A stretch of DNA of 64,000 nucleotides from Microbaculum marinum (GTDB lineage: Bacteria > Pseudomonadota > Alphaproteobacteria > Rhizobiales > Tepidamorphaceae). Below are positions 25,021-33,679 of this stretch, in pieces; position 1 is the stretch's first letter, and every line of letters begins with the position of its first letter. The notes beneath the pieces are model-generated. The model did no database searches, was not told where the DNA came from, and worked only from the letters and a program-made list of their open reading frames with translations. Location of the stretch: the NCBI RefSeq assembly GCF_042646165.1, contig NZ_JBHRTC010000022.1, one strand, 5' to 3'. The position numbers were made by a program, and so were the translations under genes.

Positions 25021-25515
25021 ATGAAAAAATGGTACGAAGATTCAGTCGGACTGCATCTTACGCGTGCAGCTCGGCTACACAGGGCTCGCGCCCATTCGAT
25101 GCTTGGCGAGATCGGGATCCATCCCGGTCAGGAAAACGTCCTGCAGGTTCTGCTTGAAGACGACGGCCAGCCGATGACCCGGCTCGCCACGGCCCTGAAG
25201 GTCAAGCCGCCCACCGTCACCAAGATGGTGTCGCGGATGGCTGCCCAGGGTCTCGTCAGGCGCATCGCGTCGGAAACCGACGCCCGCAGCGCCCGCGTGT
25301 TTCTGACCGACGATGGCCGCGCCCGCGGCATCGAGCTCAAGAAGCGCTGGAAGCGGCTCGAGCAGATGACGATGAGCCGGATACCCGAAAAGGACCGGCG
25401 CAAGCTCGTGAAGCTCCTGATGTCGGTGGAAGCCTCGCTCGCCAATGAGAGCGAAGACGATCTGCCGGTCAATGGCTCCGAGATCGAGCTGTTCGACGAG
25501 GAAAACGCGGCTTAG
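25021..25515 (+). CDS. MarR family transcriptional regulator
   Basis: 164 residues. Winged helix-turn-helix: 'GIHPGQENVLQVLLEDDGQPMTRLATALKVKPPTVTKMVSRMAAQGLVRRIASETDARSARVFLTDDGRA' (about residues 30-100), the canonical MarR DNA-binding region with the wing 'DARS'. I chose MKKWYEDSVGLHLTRAARLH at 25021, since the open frame upstream to 24910 overlaps the previous gene and lacks homology-like sequence. By position it controls the importer and degradation genes at 18-25 kb, probably lifting repression when the imported compound or a product binds. A long acidic tail (about 140-164) follows the wing. Confidence 0.88.
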   Translation: MKKWYEDSVGLHLTRAARLHRARAHSMLGEIGIHPGQENVLQVLLEDDGQPMTRLATALKVKPPTVTKMVSRMAAQGLVRRIASETDARSARVFLTDDGRARGIELKKRWKRLEQMTMSRIPEKDRRKLVKLLMSVEASLANESEDDLPVNGSEIELFDEENAA

Positions 25516-25605
25516 CCGACGCCCTCGCCTTCGGTAACCGGATCGATTGCCAGCCATGACGAATGGCGGTAGATCGATCCCGGTTGCTTGGAGGGAGGTT
25601 TCATC

Positions 25606-26784
25606 GTGCTGAAAACGGTCCCGTCGTTCGGGCGGATCGGAGAGGAAAATGCGTTCGCGGTGCTGGCCCGGGCGACGGAGTTGGCCCAGTCCGGCCGCGA
25701 CGTCATCAATCTCGGCATAGGCCAGCCGGATTTTCGCACGCCGGACCATATCGTGGCGGCGGCCGAGAAGGCGTTGCGCGACGGCCATCACGGCTATACG
25801 CCGGCGAACGGCATCCTGCCGCTGCGCGAAGCGGTCTGTTCCGATCTCGCGCGGCGCCTCGGGGTCGAGGTCGACCCGGGGTCGGTCCTGATCGTGCCGG
25901 GCGGCAAGGTCACCATGTTCATGGCGATCCTGATGTTCGGCGAGCCGGGAGCTGACATCCTCTATCCCGACCCGGGCTTCCCGATCTATCGCTCGATGAT
26001 CGAGTTCACCGGCGCCCGCCCTGTCCCGGTGCCGATCCGAGAGGTCAACGATTTCGCCTTCTCGGCGGAAGAGACCCTGTCCCTGATCACTCCGCAGACC
26101 CGGCTGCTGATCCTCAACAGTCCCGCCAACCCGACCGGCGGCGTGACGCCGAGAGAGGAAATCGACAAGCTGGTTGCGGGCCTCGCGAACCATCCCGACG
26201 TGGCGGTCATGTCCGACGAGATCTACGGGCAGATGACCTATGACGGCCTCGAGCACCGCAGCCTGCTCGCCTATCCCGAGATCCGCGACCGGCTCATCCT
26301 TCTCGATGGCTGGTCGAAGACCTATGCCATGACCGGCTGGCGGATGGGCTATTCGGTCTGGCCGAAGCCGCTCTACGATCTCGCCCGCAAGCTCGCGGTC
26401 AATTCCTATTCCTGCGTCAATGCCGCGGCCCAGTACGCCGGTATCGCCGCCCTGGAGGGGCCGCAGGACGCGGTCCGCGAGATGGTCGAGGAGTTTGATC
26501 GCCGCAGGGCCGTGGTCGTCGAAGGCCTGAACGGCCTGCCCGGCATCAGTTGCCGAACCCCCAAGGGGGCCTTCTACGCCTTCCCGAACGTGACCGAGAC
26601 CGGCTGGCCCGCCAAGAAGCTGGCGTCGACCCTTCTGGAGGATGCAGGGGTGGCCGTCATCGGCGGTCCCGATTTCGGCATCCTCGGCGAGGGCTACATC
26701 CGGCTGTCATACGCCAATTCGACGGAGAACATCCGCCGCGCCATCGACCGGATGGGTGAGTTCCTGAGCGCCAAAGCCGCCTGA
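25606..26784 (+). CDS. Class I/II pyridoxal-phosphate aminotransferase
   Basis: 392 residues. 'VINLGIGQPDFRTPDHIVAAAEKALRDGHHGYTPANGILPLREAV' is the N-terminal substrate region, 'LILNSPANPTGGV' the PLP-ring contact, 'VMSDEIYGQMTYDG' supplies the Asp-Tyr pair, 'LDGWSKTYAMTGWRMGY' holds the PLP lysine, and 'GYIRLSYANSTENI' the carboxylate-binding arginine. It transfers an amino group between an amino acid and a keto acid; the specificity (aspartate, aromatic or another) cannot be fixed. GTG at 25606 has GGAGG 7 nt before it, so I preferred it to a TTG at 25588. Confidence 0.92.
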   Translation: MLKTVPSFGRIGEENAFAVLARATELAQSGRDVINLGIGQPDFRTPDHIVAAAEKALRDGHHGYTPANGILPLREAVCSDLARRLGVEVDPGSVLIVPGGKVTMFMAILMFGEPGADILYPDPGFPIYRSMIEFTGARPVPVPIREVNDFAFSAEETLSLITPQTRLLILNSPANPTGGVTPREEIDKLVAGLANHPDVAVMSDEIYGQMTYDGLEHRSLLAYPEIRDRLILLDGWSKTYAMTGWRMGYSVWPKPLYDLARKLAVNSYSCVNAAAQYAGIAALEGPQDAVREMVEEFDRRRAVVVEGLNGLPGISCRTPKGAFYAFPNVTETGWPAKKLASTLLEDAGVAVIGGPDFGILGEGYIRLSYANSTENIRRAIDRMGEFLSAKAA

Positions 26785-26848
26785 ACCTGCGGGAGCCGAC
26801 GGACCGATCCGCGATCGGCCTGGTGGACCGCGCCACCCGCACCGCCCC

Positions 26849-26882
26849 TTGACAGCACCGTTATTTCCAAATGAACATAACG
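26849..26882 (+). promoter_or_regulatory. modABC promoter with ModE-type operator
   Basis: CGTTAT (26859-26864) and ATAACG (26877-26882) form a 6-12-6 inverted repeat. E. coli ModE operators have this same arrangement of CGTTAT and ATAACG arms. A perfect -35 TTGACA lies at 26849-26854; the -10 would fall inside the repeat, so bound ModE should block RNA polymerase. The modA start is 28 bp after the repeat and a modE gene lies at 29496-29858. Confidence 0.78.
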
Positions 26883-26909
26883 CCGCGATCCTGATCCAGG
26901 GGAAGGGCC

Positions 26910-27674
26910 ATGCGCAAGACCTACAGCCTGCTCGTTGCCGGGCTCGCCCTGTTGGCAGGCGCCGGCATCGCGGCGGCGGAGCCTGTAACCGTCTTCGGCG
27001 CGGCAAGCGTAACGGATGCCCTCGAGGAGATCGGCGACATCTATGCCGAGCGGGGCGGCGAGGTGCAGTTCTCGTTTGCATCCTCCTCCACGCTGGCGCG
27101 ACAGATCGAGGCCGGGGCGCCGGCCGCCGTCTTCATCTCCGCAAGCGAGAGCTGGATGGACTACCTCGCCGAGCGCGATCTCATCAACGCTGCCTCGCGC
27201 ACCAGCCCGATCGGCAACCGCCTCGTTCTGATCGCCCCGTCGGACAGCGCGCTGACGAGTGTCGAAATCGGCGAAGACACAGACATTGCGGCTCTGCTGG
27301 GCGCCGACCAGCGTCTTGCCGTGGGCGATCCGGAGCACGTGCCCGCAGGCATCTATGCGCGGCAGGCCCTCGAGACGCTCGGTCAGTGGGACGCGACCGA
27401 GGCCCGCCTCGCCCGCGCCGACAACGTCCGCGCCGCGCTGGCGCTGGTCGAGACCGGCGAGGCGCCGCTGGGCATCGTCTACGCCACCGATGCCGCGGCA
27501 ACCGACAAGGTGAAGGTGGTCGGAACCTTCCCCCGCACCAGCCACGAGCCGATCACCTACGCCTTCGCCCTGATCAAGGGTGCCGAAAGCCCGGAAGTCC
27601 AGGCACTCTACGCATTCCTCACCGGCCCGCAGGCCATTGCGGTGTTCGCCAGATACGGGTTTGCCGCCGACTAG
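26910..27674 (+). CDS. modA: Molybdate ABC transporter, periplasmic binding protein ModA
   Basis: 254 residues with a signal peptide ending near 'GIAAAE'. 'VTVFGAASVTDALEEIGDIYAERGG-EVQFSFASSSTLARQIEAGAPAAVFISASESWMDYL' holds the two serine-bearing loops that bind the oxyanion; 'RLAVGDPEHVPAGIYARQALETLG' and 'GEAPLGIVYATDA' complete the site. It captures molybdate (or tungstate) for ModB and ModC. First gene of modABC, under a ModE-like operator. Confidence 0.95.
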   Translation: MRKTYSLLVAGLALLAGAGIAAAEPVTVFGAASVTDALEEIGDIYAERGGEVQFSFASSSTLARQIEAGAPAAVFISASESWMDYLAERDLINAASRTSPIGNRLVLIAPSDSALTSVEIGEDTDIAALLGADQRLAVGDPEHVPAGIYARQALETLGQWDATEARLARADNVRAALALVETGEAPLGIVYATDAAATDKVKVVGTFPRTSHEPITYAFALIKGAESPEVQALYAFLTGPQAIAVFARYGFAAD

Positions 27675-27693
27675 GCGGCCCGGCCTTCCCGAC

Positions 27694-28386
27694 ATGTGGA
27701 CCCTGAGCGAGGCGGAACTCACGGCGCTCCTGCTGAGCCTCAGGATCTCCGCCGTTGCCGTCCTCGCGGCACTGCCCTTTGCGGTCGCCGCCGCATTCGT
27801 CCTCGCGCGATACCGGTTCCCCGGCCGGGCGCTGCTCGACGTCCTCGTTCACATGCCGCTGGTGCTGCCGCCGGTGGTGATGGGCTATCTGCTGCTGATC
27901 ACGCTCGGCACCCGTGCGCCGCTCGGAGCCTTCCTCCACGAGACCTTCGGCATCCGCTTCGTGTTCTCCTGGACCGGCGCCGCGCTGGCCGCGGCGATCG
28001 TCACCTTTCCGTTCCAGGTCCGCGCCATCCGGCTGTCTCTCGAGGTCATCGATTCCGGCATCGAGACGGCGTCGGAAACACTGGGAGCCGGCCCGATCGA
28101 CCGGTTCTTCACGATAACGCTGCCGCTCGCCCTGCCCGGCCTGGTCGCCGGCGCGATCACCGCCTTTGCGGCAAGCCTCGGCGAGTTCGGGGCCATCATC
28201 ACCTTCGTCTCCAACATTCCCGGCGAAACACGTACCCTGCCGCTGGCGATCTACACGGCAATCCAGACGCCGGGCGGCGAGACCGCCGCGGCACGCCTCG
28301 TGGTGCTGTCGATCTGCCTGGCGCTGGCCGGGCTGCTCCTGTCGGAGATCGCGGCGCGCCGCATCCGGGCAATGGCGGAAGGATGA
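27694..28386 (+). CDS. modB: Molybdate ABC transporter permease ModB
   Basis: 230 residues with about five or six helices. 'LVLPPVVMGYLLLITLGTRAPLG' and the EAA loop 'ETASETLGAGPIDRFFTITLPLALPGLVAGAITAFAASLGEFGAIITFVSNIPGETRTLPLAIYTAIQTPGGE' are ModB signatures. The start at 27694 (MWTLSEAELTALLLSLR) was picked over an upstream extension to 27580 that overlaps modA. Its stop overlaps the modC start as ATGA. Confidence 0.95.
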   Translation: MWTLSEAELTALLLSLRISAVAVLAALPFAVAAAFVLARYRFPGRALLDVLVHMPLVLPPVVMGYLLLITLGTRAPLGAFLHETFGIRFVFSWTGAALAAAIVTFPFQVRAIRLSLEVIDSGIETASETLGAGPIDRFFTITLPLALPGLVAGAITAFAASLGEFGAIITFVSNIPGETRTLPLAIYTAIQTPGGETAAARLVVLSICLALAGLLLSEIAARRIRAMAEG

Positions 28387-29480
28387 GCATCACGGTTTCC
28401 TTCCGGCACCGGTTCGCCGGGTTCGATCTGGACGTCGAGTTCGAGCCGTCGTCCCGTGGCATCGTCGCCCTGTTCGGGCCGTCCGGCGCCGGGAAGTCGA
28501 CCACCGTCAACGCCATCGCCGGGCTGCTGCGCCCCGCCCAGGGCCGTATCGTCTTCGGCGACAGGGTGCTGCTCGACACCGACAGGGGAATCTTCGTGCC
28601 GCCGAGGAAGCGGCGCATCGGCTATGTCTTCCAGGACGCCCGCCTGTTCCCGCACATGAGCGTGCGCGACAACCTGCTCTACGGCTGGCGCCGCTCGGCC
28701 AACCGGCCGCCGAAGCAGGAGATCGACCGGGTGATCGGTCTTCTGGGCCTGGACACTCTGCTTCAGCGACGGCCGCGATTCCTGTCGGGCGGCGAGAAGA
28801 GCCGGGTGGCGCTCGGCCGGGCACTGCTGTGCGGCCCCGACCTGCTGCTGCTCGACGAGCCGCTCGCCAATCTCGACCAGGCGCGACGCAACGAGATCCT
28901 GCCCTACCTGGAACGCCTGCGCGAAGAGATGACCGTGCCGATGGTCTATGTCAGCCATTCCATCGACGAGGTGACCCGGCTGTCCGACACGATCGTCGTG
29001 CTGAACGGGGGCAAGGTCGTTGCCGCCGGCGAGGTCGGCGACATCATGACCCGCCTCGACCTGTTTCCCATCACCGGCCGCTTCGAGGCCGGCGCGGTCA
29101 TTGACGCGACGGTCGCCGGACACGACGGGGAATTCGGCCTCACCACGCTGGCCGTCGACGGAGCACGGCTCGTGGTGCCCGAACTCTCGGCGCGGGAGGG
29201 AAGCCAGGTGCGTGTGCGCATTCGCGCACGCGACGTCATCATCGCCCTGAGCGCACCCGTCGATACCAGCGCCAACAACATACTGCCGGCGACGATCACC
29301 GACATTCGCTTCGATCCCGGGCCCTACGCGGACGTGCTTCTGCACGCCGCGGGGACGCCGCTGCTCGCACGCGTCACCCGGTCCTCGATAGCGCGCCTCG
29401 GCCTCGCCTCCGGGACGGCGGTCTTTGCCGTGATCAAGGCGATCAACGTCGAGCCGCGCGGGAGATCCGGGCAGAGATAG
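28383..29480 (+). CDS. modC: Molybdate ABC transporter ATP-binding protein ModC
   Basis: 365 residues. Walker A 'GPSGAGKS', Q-loop 'IGYVFQDARLFPHMSVRDNLLYG', signature 'LSGGEKSRVALGRALL', Walker B 'LLLLDEPLANLD' and switch 'VYVSHSIDEV' are intact. A C-terminal TOBE/Mop-like domain (about 290-360, 'SANNILPATITDIRFDPGPYADVLLHAAGTPLLARVTRSSIARLGLASGTAVFAVIKAI') can bind molybdate and inhibit the pump when metal is plentiful. ATGA overlap with modB. Confidence 0.95.
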   Translation: MSITVSFRHRFAGFDLDVEFEPSSRGIVALFGPSGAGKSTTVNAIAGLLRPAQGRIVFGDRVLLDTDRGIFVPPRKRRIGYVFQDARLFPHMSVRDNLLYGWRRSANRPPKQEIDRVIGLLGLDTLLQRRPRFLSGGEKSRVALGRALLCGPDLLLLDEPLANLDQARRNEILPYLERLREEMTVPMVYVSHSIDEVTRLSDTIVVLNGGKVVAAGEVGDIMTRLDLFPITGRFEAGAVIDATVAGHDGEFGLTTLAVDGARLVVPELSAREGSQVRVRIRARDVIIALSAPVDTSANNILPATITDIRFDPGPYADVLLHAAGTPLLARVTRSSIARLGLASGTAVFAVIKAINVEPRGRSGQR

Positions 29481-29495
29481 CGGTCGGCCGTTCCC

Positions 29496-29858
29496 TCAGG
29501 CCGGCGGACCGAGCTTGTTGCTCAGGGCGTCGAGATCTTCCGCGACGGCCGTCCCCGCGCTGTCCTCCATGCGCCGGTAGGCTTCGAGCACCGTCTCGCC
29601 GAGCGCCGTCAGGTGCGCTCCGCCGCCTTTCCTGCCGCCGGTCTCGGCGGTCACCAGCGGATCGGCGAACCAGCGGTTCATTTCGTCGACCAGCGACCAG
29701 GCCCGCTTGTAGCTCATCTGCATGGCGCGGCCGGCCGCCGAGATCGAGCCGGTTTCGCGGATGCCGTCGAGCAGGTCCGCCTTGCCGGGGCCGAGCGCCA
29801 CGCCCGGCGCCAGCACCACGCGCAGCCTCACGCCCGTCGTCTTGTTGCCTGCCTTCAT
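29496..29858 (-). CDS. modE: ModE-type molybdate-responsive regulator, DNA-binding domain only
   Basis: 120 residues. 'GPGKADLLDGIRETGSISAAGRAMQMSYKRAWSLVDEMNRWFADPLVTAETGGRKGGGAHLTALGETVLEAYRRME' is the ModE winged helix with the 'GG..GGG..LT..G' wing. The C-terminal molybdate-binding TOBE domains of E. coli ModE are missing. Such short forms occur in alphaproteobacteria and must sense molybdate otherwise or act with a separate molbindin. It converges on modC (15 bp) and probably binds the operator upstream of modA. Its ATG overlaps the stop of the P-type ATPase gene as ATGA, so it may be translated from that transcript. Confidence 0.88.
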   Translation of the reverse strand: MKAGNKTTGVRLRVVLAPGVALGPGKADLLDGIRETGSISAAGRAMQMSYKRAWSLVDEMNRWFADPLVTAETGGRKGGGAHLTALGETVLEAYRRMEDSAGTAVAEDLDALSNKLGPPA

Positions 29859-32641
29859 CGCCGGGGATCATCGGCCCGCGCCGGCGCTTTGCCAAGCGAC
29901 GGAGGCGATCGGCGTTCCAGAATTGCCCGCGTTGCGATCTTCTCTACCTCGACGACCAGGAACAGGCCCGCCCCGGCAGCCGCCACGAGGCTCCAGTCGG
30001 ACCACGTCAGGGCCTGCACCGCAAACAGCATCTGCAAGGGCGGCAGGTAGGTCAGGGCGAGTTGCAGGACCACCACCGCGGCGATCGCGATCAGCACGGC
30101 GCGGCTGGCGAGCAGCGCGCGCCGCGACAGGACGGAGCCGAGTATGCTCCGGCTGTTGAGGACGTATGCCGCCTCGCAGGCGACGATCACGTTCACCGCC
30201 ACGCTGCGGGCGTGGTCGAGCCCGCTGGCTGCCTGCACGTGGAGAAACAGCGTGAAGACCAGGACCGTCATCTGGGCCGAGACGTAGAGCGTCCGCCAGA
30301 TCAGGTAGATGCCGATGATCGGCTCACGGGGAGAGCGTGGGGGCCGCCGCATGATGTCCGGTTCGGCCGGCTCGAAGGCCAGCGCCAGCGCCAGCGTCAC
30401 CGTGGTCACCATGTTGATCCAGAGGATCTGGATCGGGGTGATCGGCAGCGCCAGCCCCGCCAGGATCGCCCCGATCACGATCATCGCCTCGCCGCCGTTG
30501 GTCGGCAGGATGAAAGCGATGGACTTGCGGATGTTCTCGTAGACGGTCCGCCCCTCCTCAACCGCCCGGGCGATCGAGGCGAAGTTGTCGTCGGCGAGGA
30601 CGATCTGGGCGGCCTCCTTTGCGGCTTCCGACCCCTTGATGCCCATGGCGATGCCGATATCGGCGCGCTTCAGCGCCGGCGCGTCGTTCACCCCGTCCCC
30701 GGTCATGGCGACGATCTCGCCGCGGTGCTGCAGCGCCTCCACGAGTCGCAGCTTGTGTTCGGGGCTGGTGCGCGCGAAGACGTCGATCCGGGCGGCGCGG
30801 TCCGCCAGTTCGGCCGGGTCCAGGATCTCGAAATCGCGGCCCGTCATGACGTCTTCCGTCGACAGGCCGAAGCTGGCGGCGATCGAACGGGCGGTTTCCG
30901 GATGATCGCCGGTGATCATCTTGATGCGGATGCCGGCGGCGCGGCAGTCGGCGACGGCCGCCATCGCCTCCGGTCGCGGCGGATCGGTCAGGCCCACCAG
31001 GCCGATGAGGGTCAGCCCCTCCTCCAGGTCGGCAGGCTCTATCCGGGCGATATCCTGGTGCACGGCCCGCGTCGCCACCGCGATCACGCGTTCGCCGGCG
31101 GCCGTCATGTCCTCGAGCCGCCGGTGCCACAGCGCGAGATCGATCCGCTCGTCGCGAACCGCCCCGGCATCGGCCACCGACTGCCGGTCGCACAGGGCGA
31201 TCAGGCTCTCCGGGGCGCCCTTCACATAGATCACGCCACCCGTCGGCCCGCGATGCAGCGTCGCCATCAGCCGGCTCTCGGAGTCGAACGGGATGACATC
31301 GAGCCGCGGCAGCGCCGGGCAATCGCGTTCGGGCTCGATCCCCGCCTTCGCGGCCAACGCAAGCAACGCGCCTTCCATCGGGTCGCCCTCGACGTGCCAG
31401 GTGTCGTGGTCACACCGCAGCCGCGCCTCCGAGCACAGGCAGGCCGCCCGCGCGAGTTCGACAAGGACCGGCTCGCCGGAGGAATCGACCGGTTCGCCGT
31501 CCAGCACCACGGCTCCGTGCGGAGCATAGCCGGTTCCGGTGATTCCGAAGCGGGTGTCTGCGGTCGCCACCTCCTCGACCACCATCTCGTTGCGGGTCAG
31601 GGTGCCGGTCTTGTCGGAGCAGATCACGGTGACGGATCCGAGCGCCTCCACCGCCGGCAGCCGCCTGACGATCGCGTTGCGCCGCGCCATCTGCTCGACG
31701 CCGAGCGCCATCGCGATCGTCAGGATCGCAGGCAGCCCCTCCGGCACCGCCGCAACGACGAGACCGACGGTTGCCAGGAACATCTCGCCCGCCGAGTAGT
31801 CGCGGGCCAACACGCCGAACAGGAAGACGGCCGCACCCGTGGCCAGGATCAGGACGGTCAGCATGCGGCCGAACCGGTCCATCCGCGCAATCAGCGGCGT
31901 CACCATCGGCGCGACGGCCTCGATGAGCTTGCCGATGCGGCCCACCTCGGTGCGGGTTCCCGTTCCCACCACGACGCCGGAGGCCGTGCCGCGGGTCACC
32001 AGGGTCCCCGAATAGGCCATGTCGAGGCGGTCGGCGATTTCCGCGCCCGCCGCGACCGTCGCCGACTGCTTGGCGACCGGAAGCGACTCTCCCGTCAGCA
32101 CCGCCTCGTCCACCTGCAACCCCTTGACGTGGATCAGGCGCAGGTCGGCGGGCACCCGGTCTCCAGACTCGAGCAGGACGATGTCGCCCGGGACGAGTTC
32201 GGCCGCGTCGACAGTCCGGCGCTTGCCCTCGCGCAGCACCGAGGCGTGCGGCGACAGCATCGCGCGGATCGCCTCCAGCGCCGATTCGGCCCGACCCTCC
32301 TGAACGAACCCGACGAGCGCGTTGACGGTCACCACGGCCAGGATCACCATCGAATCGGTCAGGTGACCGATTGCGGCGGTGATGGCGGCCGCCCCGATCA
32401 GCACGTAGATCAGCGTGTTGTGAAACTGGGCCAGCAGACGGCCGAGCGGGTGCCGGGCCCCCGCCGGCGGCAGGCGGTTGGGACCGAACCGCCCGATCCG
32501 CCGCTCAGCCTCCGCGCCTCCCAGGCCGTCGTGACCGGACGACAGGTCGCGCAGGACATCCTCGGCGGCCATCGCATGCCATGCCGGTGCCGCATCGGGC
32601 CGCATGTCGCCCGGCATCGAGGCGTCGCTCATCGGTTCCAC
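29855..32641 (-). CDS. Cation-transporting P-type ATPase (P2A/PMA1-like)
   Basis: 928 residues. Actuator 'LTGESLPVAK' (182-191), membrane helix 4 'VVAAVPEGLPAILTIAMALG' (PEGLP, 300-304), phosphorylation site 'ICSDKTGTLTRNEM' (Asp343), 'KMITGDHPETA' and 'AMTGDGVNDAPALKRADIGIAMG' are all present, with ten membrane helices and a cation N-terminal domain. Calcium pumps of this group have N-x-x-T-D in helix 6; here the segment is 'WINMVTTVTLALALAFEP', lacking that aspartate, so the ion may be Na+, K+ or H+ rather than Ca2+. The stop overlaps the modE start. A start at MSDASMPGDM (32629) is also possible. Confidence 0.9.
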   Translation of the reverse strand: MEPMSDASMPGDMRPDAAPAWHAMAAEDVLRDLSSGHDGLGGAEAERRIGRFGPNRLPPAGARHPLGRLLAQFHNTLIYVLIGAAAITAAIGHLTDSMVILAVVTVNALVGFVQEGRAESALEAIRAMLSPHASVLREGKRRTVDAAELVPGDIVLLESGDRVPADLRLIHVKGLQVDEAVLTGESLPVAKQSATVAAGAEIADRLDMAYSGTLVTRGTASGVVVGTGTRTEVGRIGKLIEAVAPMVTPLIARMDRFGRMLTVLILATGAAVFLFGVLARDYSAGEMFLATVGLVVAAVPEGLPAILTIAMALGVEQMARRNAIVRRLPAVEALGSVTVICSDKTGTLTRNEMVVEEVATADTRFGITGTGYAPHGAVVLDGEPVDSSGEPVLVELARAACLCSEARLRCDHDTWHVEGDPMEGALLALAAKAGIEPERDCPALPRLDVIPFDSESRLMATLHRGPTGGVIYVKGAPESLIALCDRQSVADAGAVRDERIDLALWHRRLEDMTAAGERVIAVATRAVHQDIARIEPADLEEGLTLIGLVGLTDPPRPEAMAAVADCRAAGIRIKMITGDHPETARSIAASFGLSTEDVMTGRDFEILDPAELADRAARIDVFARTSPEHKLRLVEALQHRGEIVAMTGDGVNDAPALKRADIGIAMGIKGSEAAKEAAQIVLADDNFASIARAVEEGRTVYENIRKSIAFILPTNGGEAMIVIGAILAGLALPITPIQILWINMVTTVTLALALAFEPAEPDIMRRPPRSPREPIIGIYLIWRTLYVSAQMTVLVFTLFLHVQAASGLDHARSVAVNVIVACEAAYVLNSRSILGSVLSRRALLASRAVLIAIAAVVVLQLALTYLPPLQMLFAVQALTWSDWSLVAAAGAGLFLVVEVEKIATRAILERRSPPSLGKAPARADDPRR

Positions 32642-32692
32642 AATGGCCGTTACGCAACTGAGGAAATTGGGTGCGATCCCGCGGCTGCGAAC

Positions 32693-33601
32693 CTAGCCGC
32701 GAGGCGCCACCGCCTCTTTGACATAGCGCACGTTGAACGCCGAATAGCCGTTCTCGACCTCCTTGAGCCGCGACGCGAACCGCTCGTGAACCTGCGGCAG
32801 GGCGTGGAAGGGAACCCCCATGAACGCGTGATGCTCGGTGTGATAGGGCATGTTCCAGGCGAGGAACCGCACCGCGCGCGTGGTGATCGTCGTGCGGGTA
32901 TTGGCGAAGGGGTCGCCGATGAACGGGCACAATCCGTGTTCCGCAAGCAGGTAGAGCCGCAACACCGGCTGGGAGAGAACCATCGGCACCACCCAGTATC
33001 GCAGCAGGACGTCCGTGCCGAGCAGCAGCGAGCCGGCCGCCAGGACGGCGTAGCCGGCGAGGAACCATCGGGCTTCGGCGACCACCCGCGGTTTCAGCCC
33101 CTGCGTCACGTAGCGATCCGGAACGCGCCCGAGGGCATGCATGACGAGGGCACGGATGGCGCTGGTCCAGTACTTCAGCCCGCTGACATGCCAGGCGTAA
33201 CGCGGCCAGCTGTCGACGCGCTTGTCGTCGAGCTCCGGGTCCTCGCCGGGAATCTGCGTGTGCCGGTGATGGGCGAGGTGGAAGGCCCGGAACCAGGCCG
33301 GCGGCAACAGCACCGCGAATCCCGCGAAATGCGCCACCGCCGCGTTCATCCAGAGCGACGCGAAGGCGGTGCGATGGACGGTTTCGTGCAGCGCGCAGAA
33401 CAGGAAGACCAGGCCGACGCCTTCCATGAACATCGCCGGCCAGACGAGCCAGGTGCCCGAGGCGAGCCAGACCAGGACAGCCCCGGCGGCGATCGCCCCC
33501 AGATGTCCGGCAAGCCGCTCCAGCCCCCTGGCGTCGGACCGCGCCGACAGGCCCTTGAGGAACCGCTTTTCGTCCTTGTCGAGTACCGCTTCGGTGCTCA
33601 T
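32693..33601 (-). CDS. Fatty acid desaturase family protein
   Basis: 302 residues with about four to six membrane helices. The three histidine clusters that hold the di-iron centre are 'HETVH', 'HLAHHRHTQIPGEDPE' and 'YHTEHHAFMGVP'. Family members introduce a double bond or hydroxyl group into fatty acyl or carotenoid chains; many environmental alphaproteobacteria carry this shorter type, and its true substrate is not clear. It lies 51 bp upstream of the P-type ATPase gene on the same strand. Confidence 0.88.
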   Translation of the reverse strand: MSTEAVLDKDEKRFLKGLSARSDARGLERLAGHLGAIAAGAVLVWLASGTWLVWPAMFMEGVGLVFLFCALHETVHRTAFASLWMNAAVAHFAGFAVLLPPAWFRAFHLAHHRHTQIPGEDPELDDKRVDSWPRYAWHVSGLKYWTSAIRALVMHALGRVPDRYVTQGLKPRVVAEARWFLAGYAVLAAGSLLLGTDVLLRYWVVPMVLSQPVLRLYLLAEHGLCPFIGDPFANTRTTITTRAVRFLAWNMPYHTEHHAFMGVPFHALPQVHERFASRLKEVENGYSAFNVRYVKEAVAPRG

Positions 33602-33620
33602 GGCCAGGCCAGTCTACAGC

Positions 33621-33652
33621 AAAACCGCCCGGCCGTGATCAGGGCCGGGCGG
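33621..33652 (-). terminator. Rho-independent terminator after ureJ
   Basis: CCGCCCGGCC (33625-33634) and GGCCGGGCGG (33643-33652) form a perfect 10-bp G+C stem with an 8-nt loop. Read on the minus strand it is followed by TTTT. It lies 28 bp past the ureJ stop and should end the urease transcript, just before the desaturase gene. Confidence 0.8.
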
Positions 33653-33679
33653 GACAATCTGTCGCCAGACGCGCGTCGC

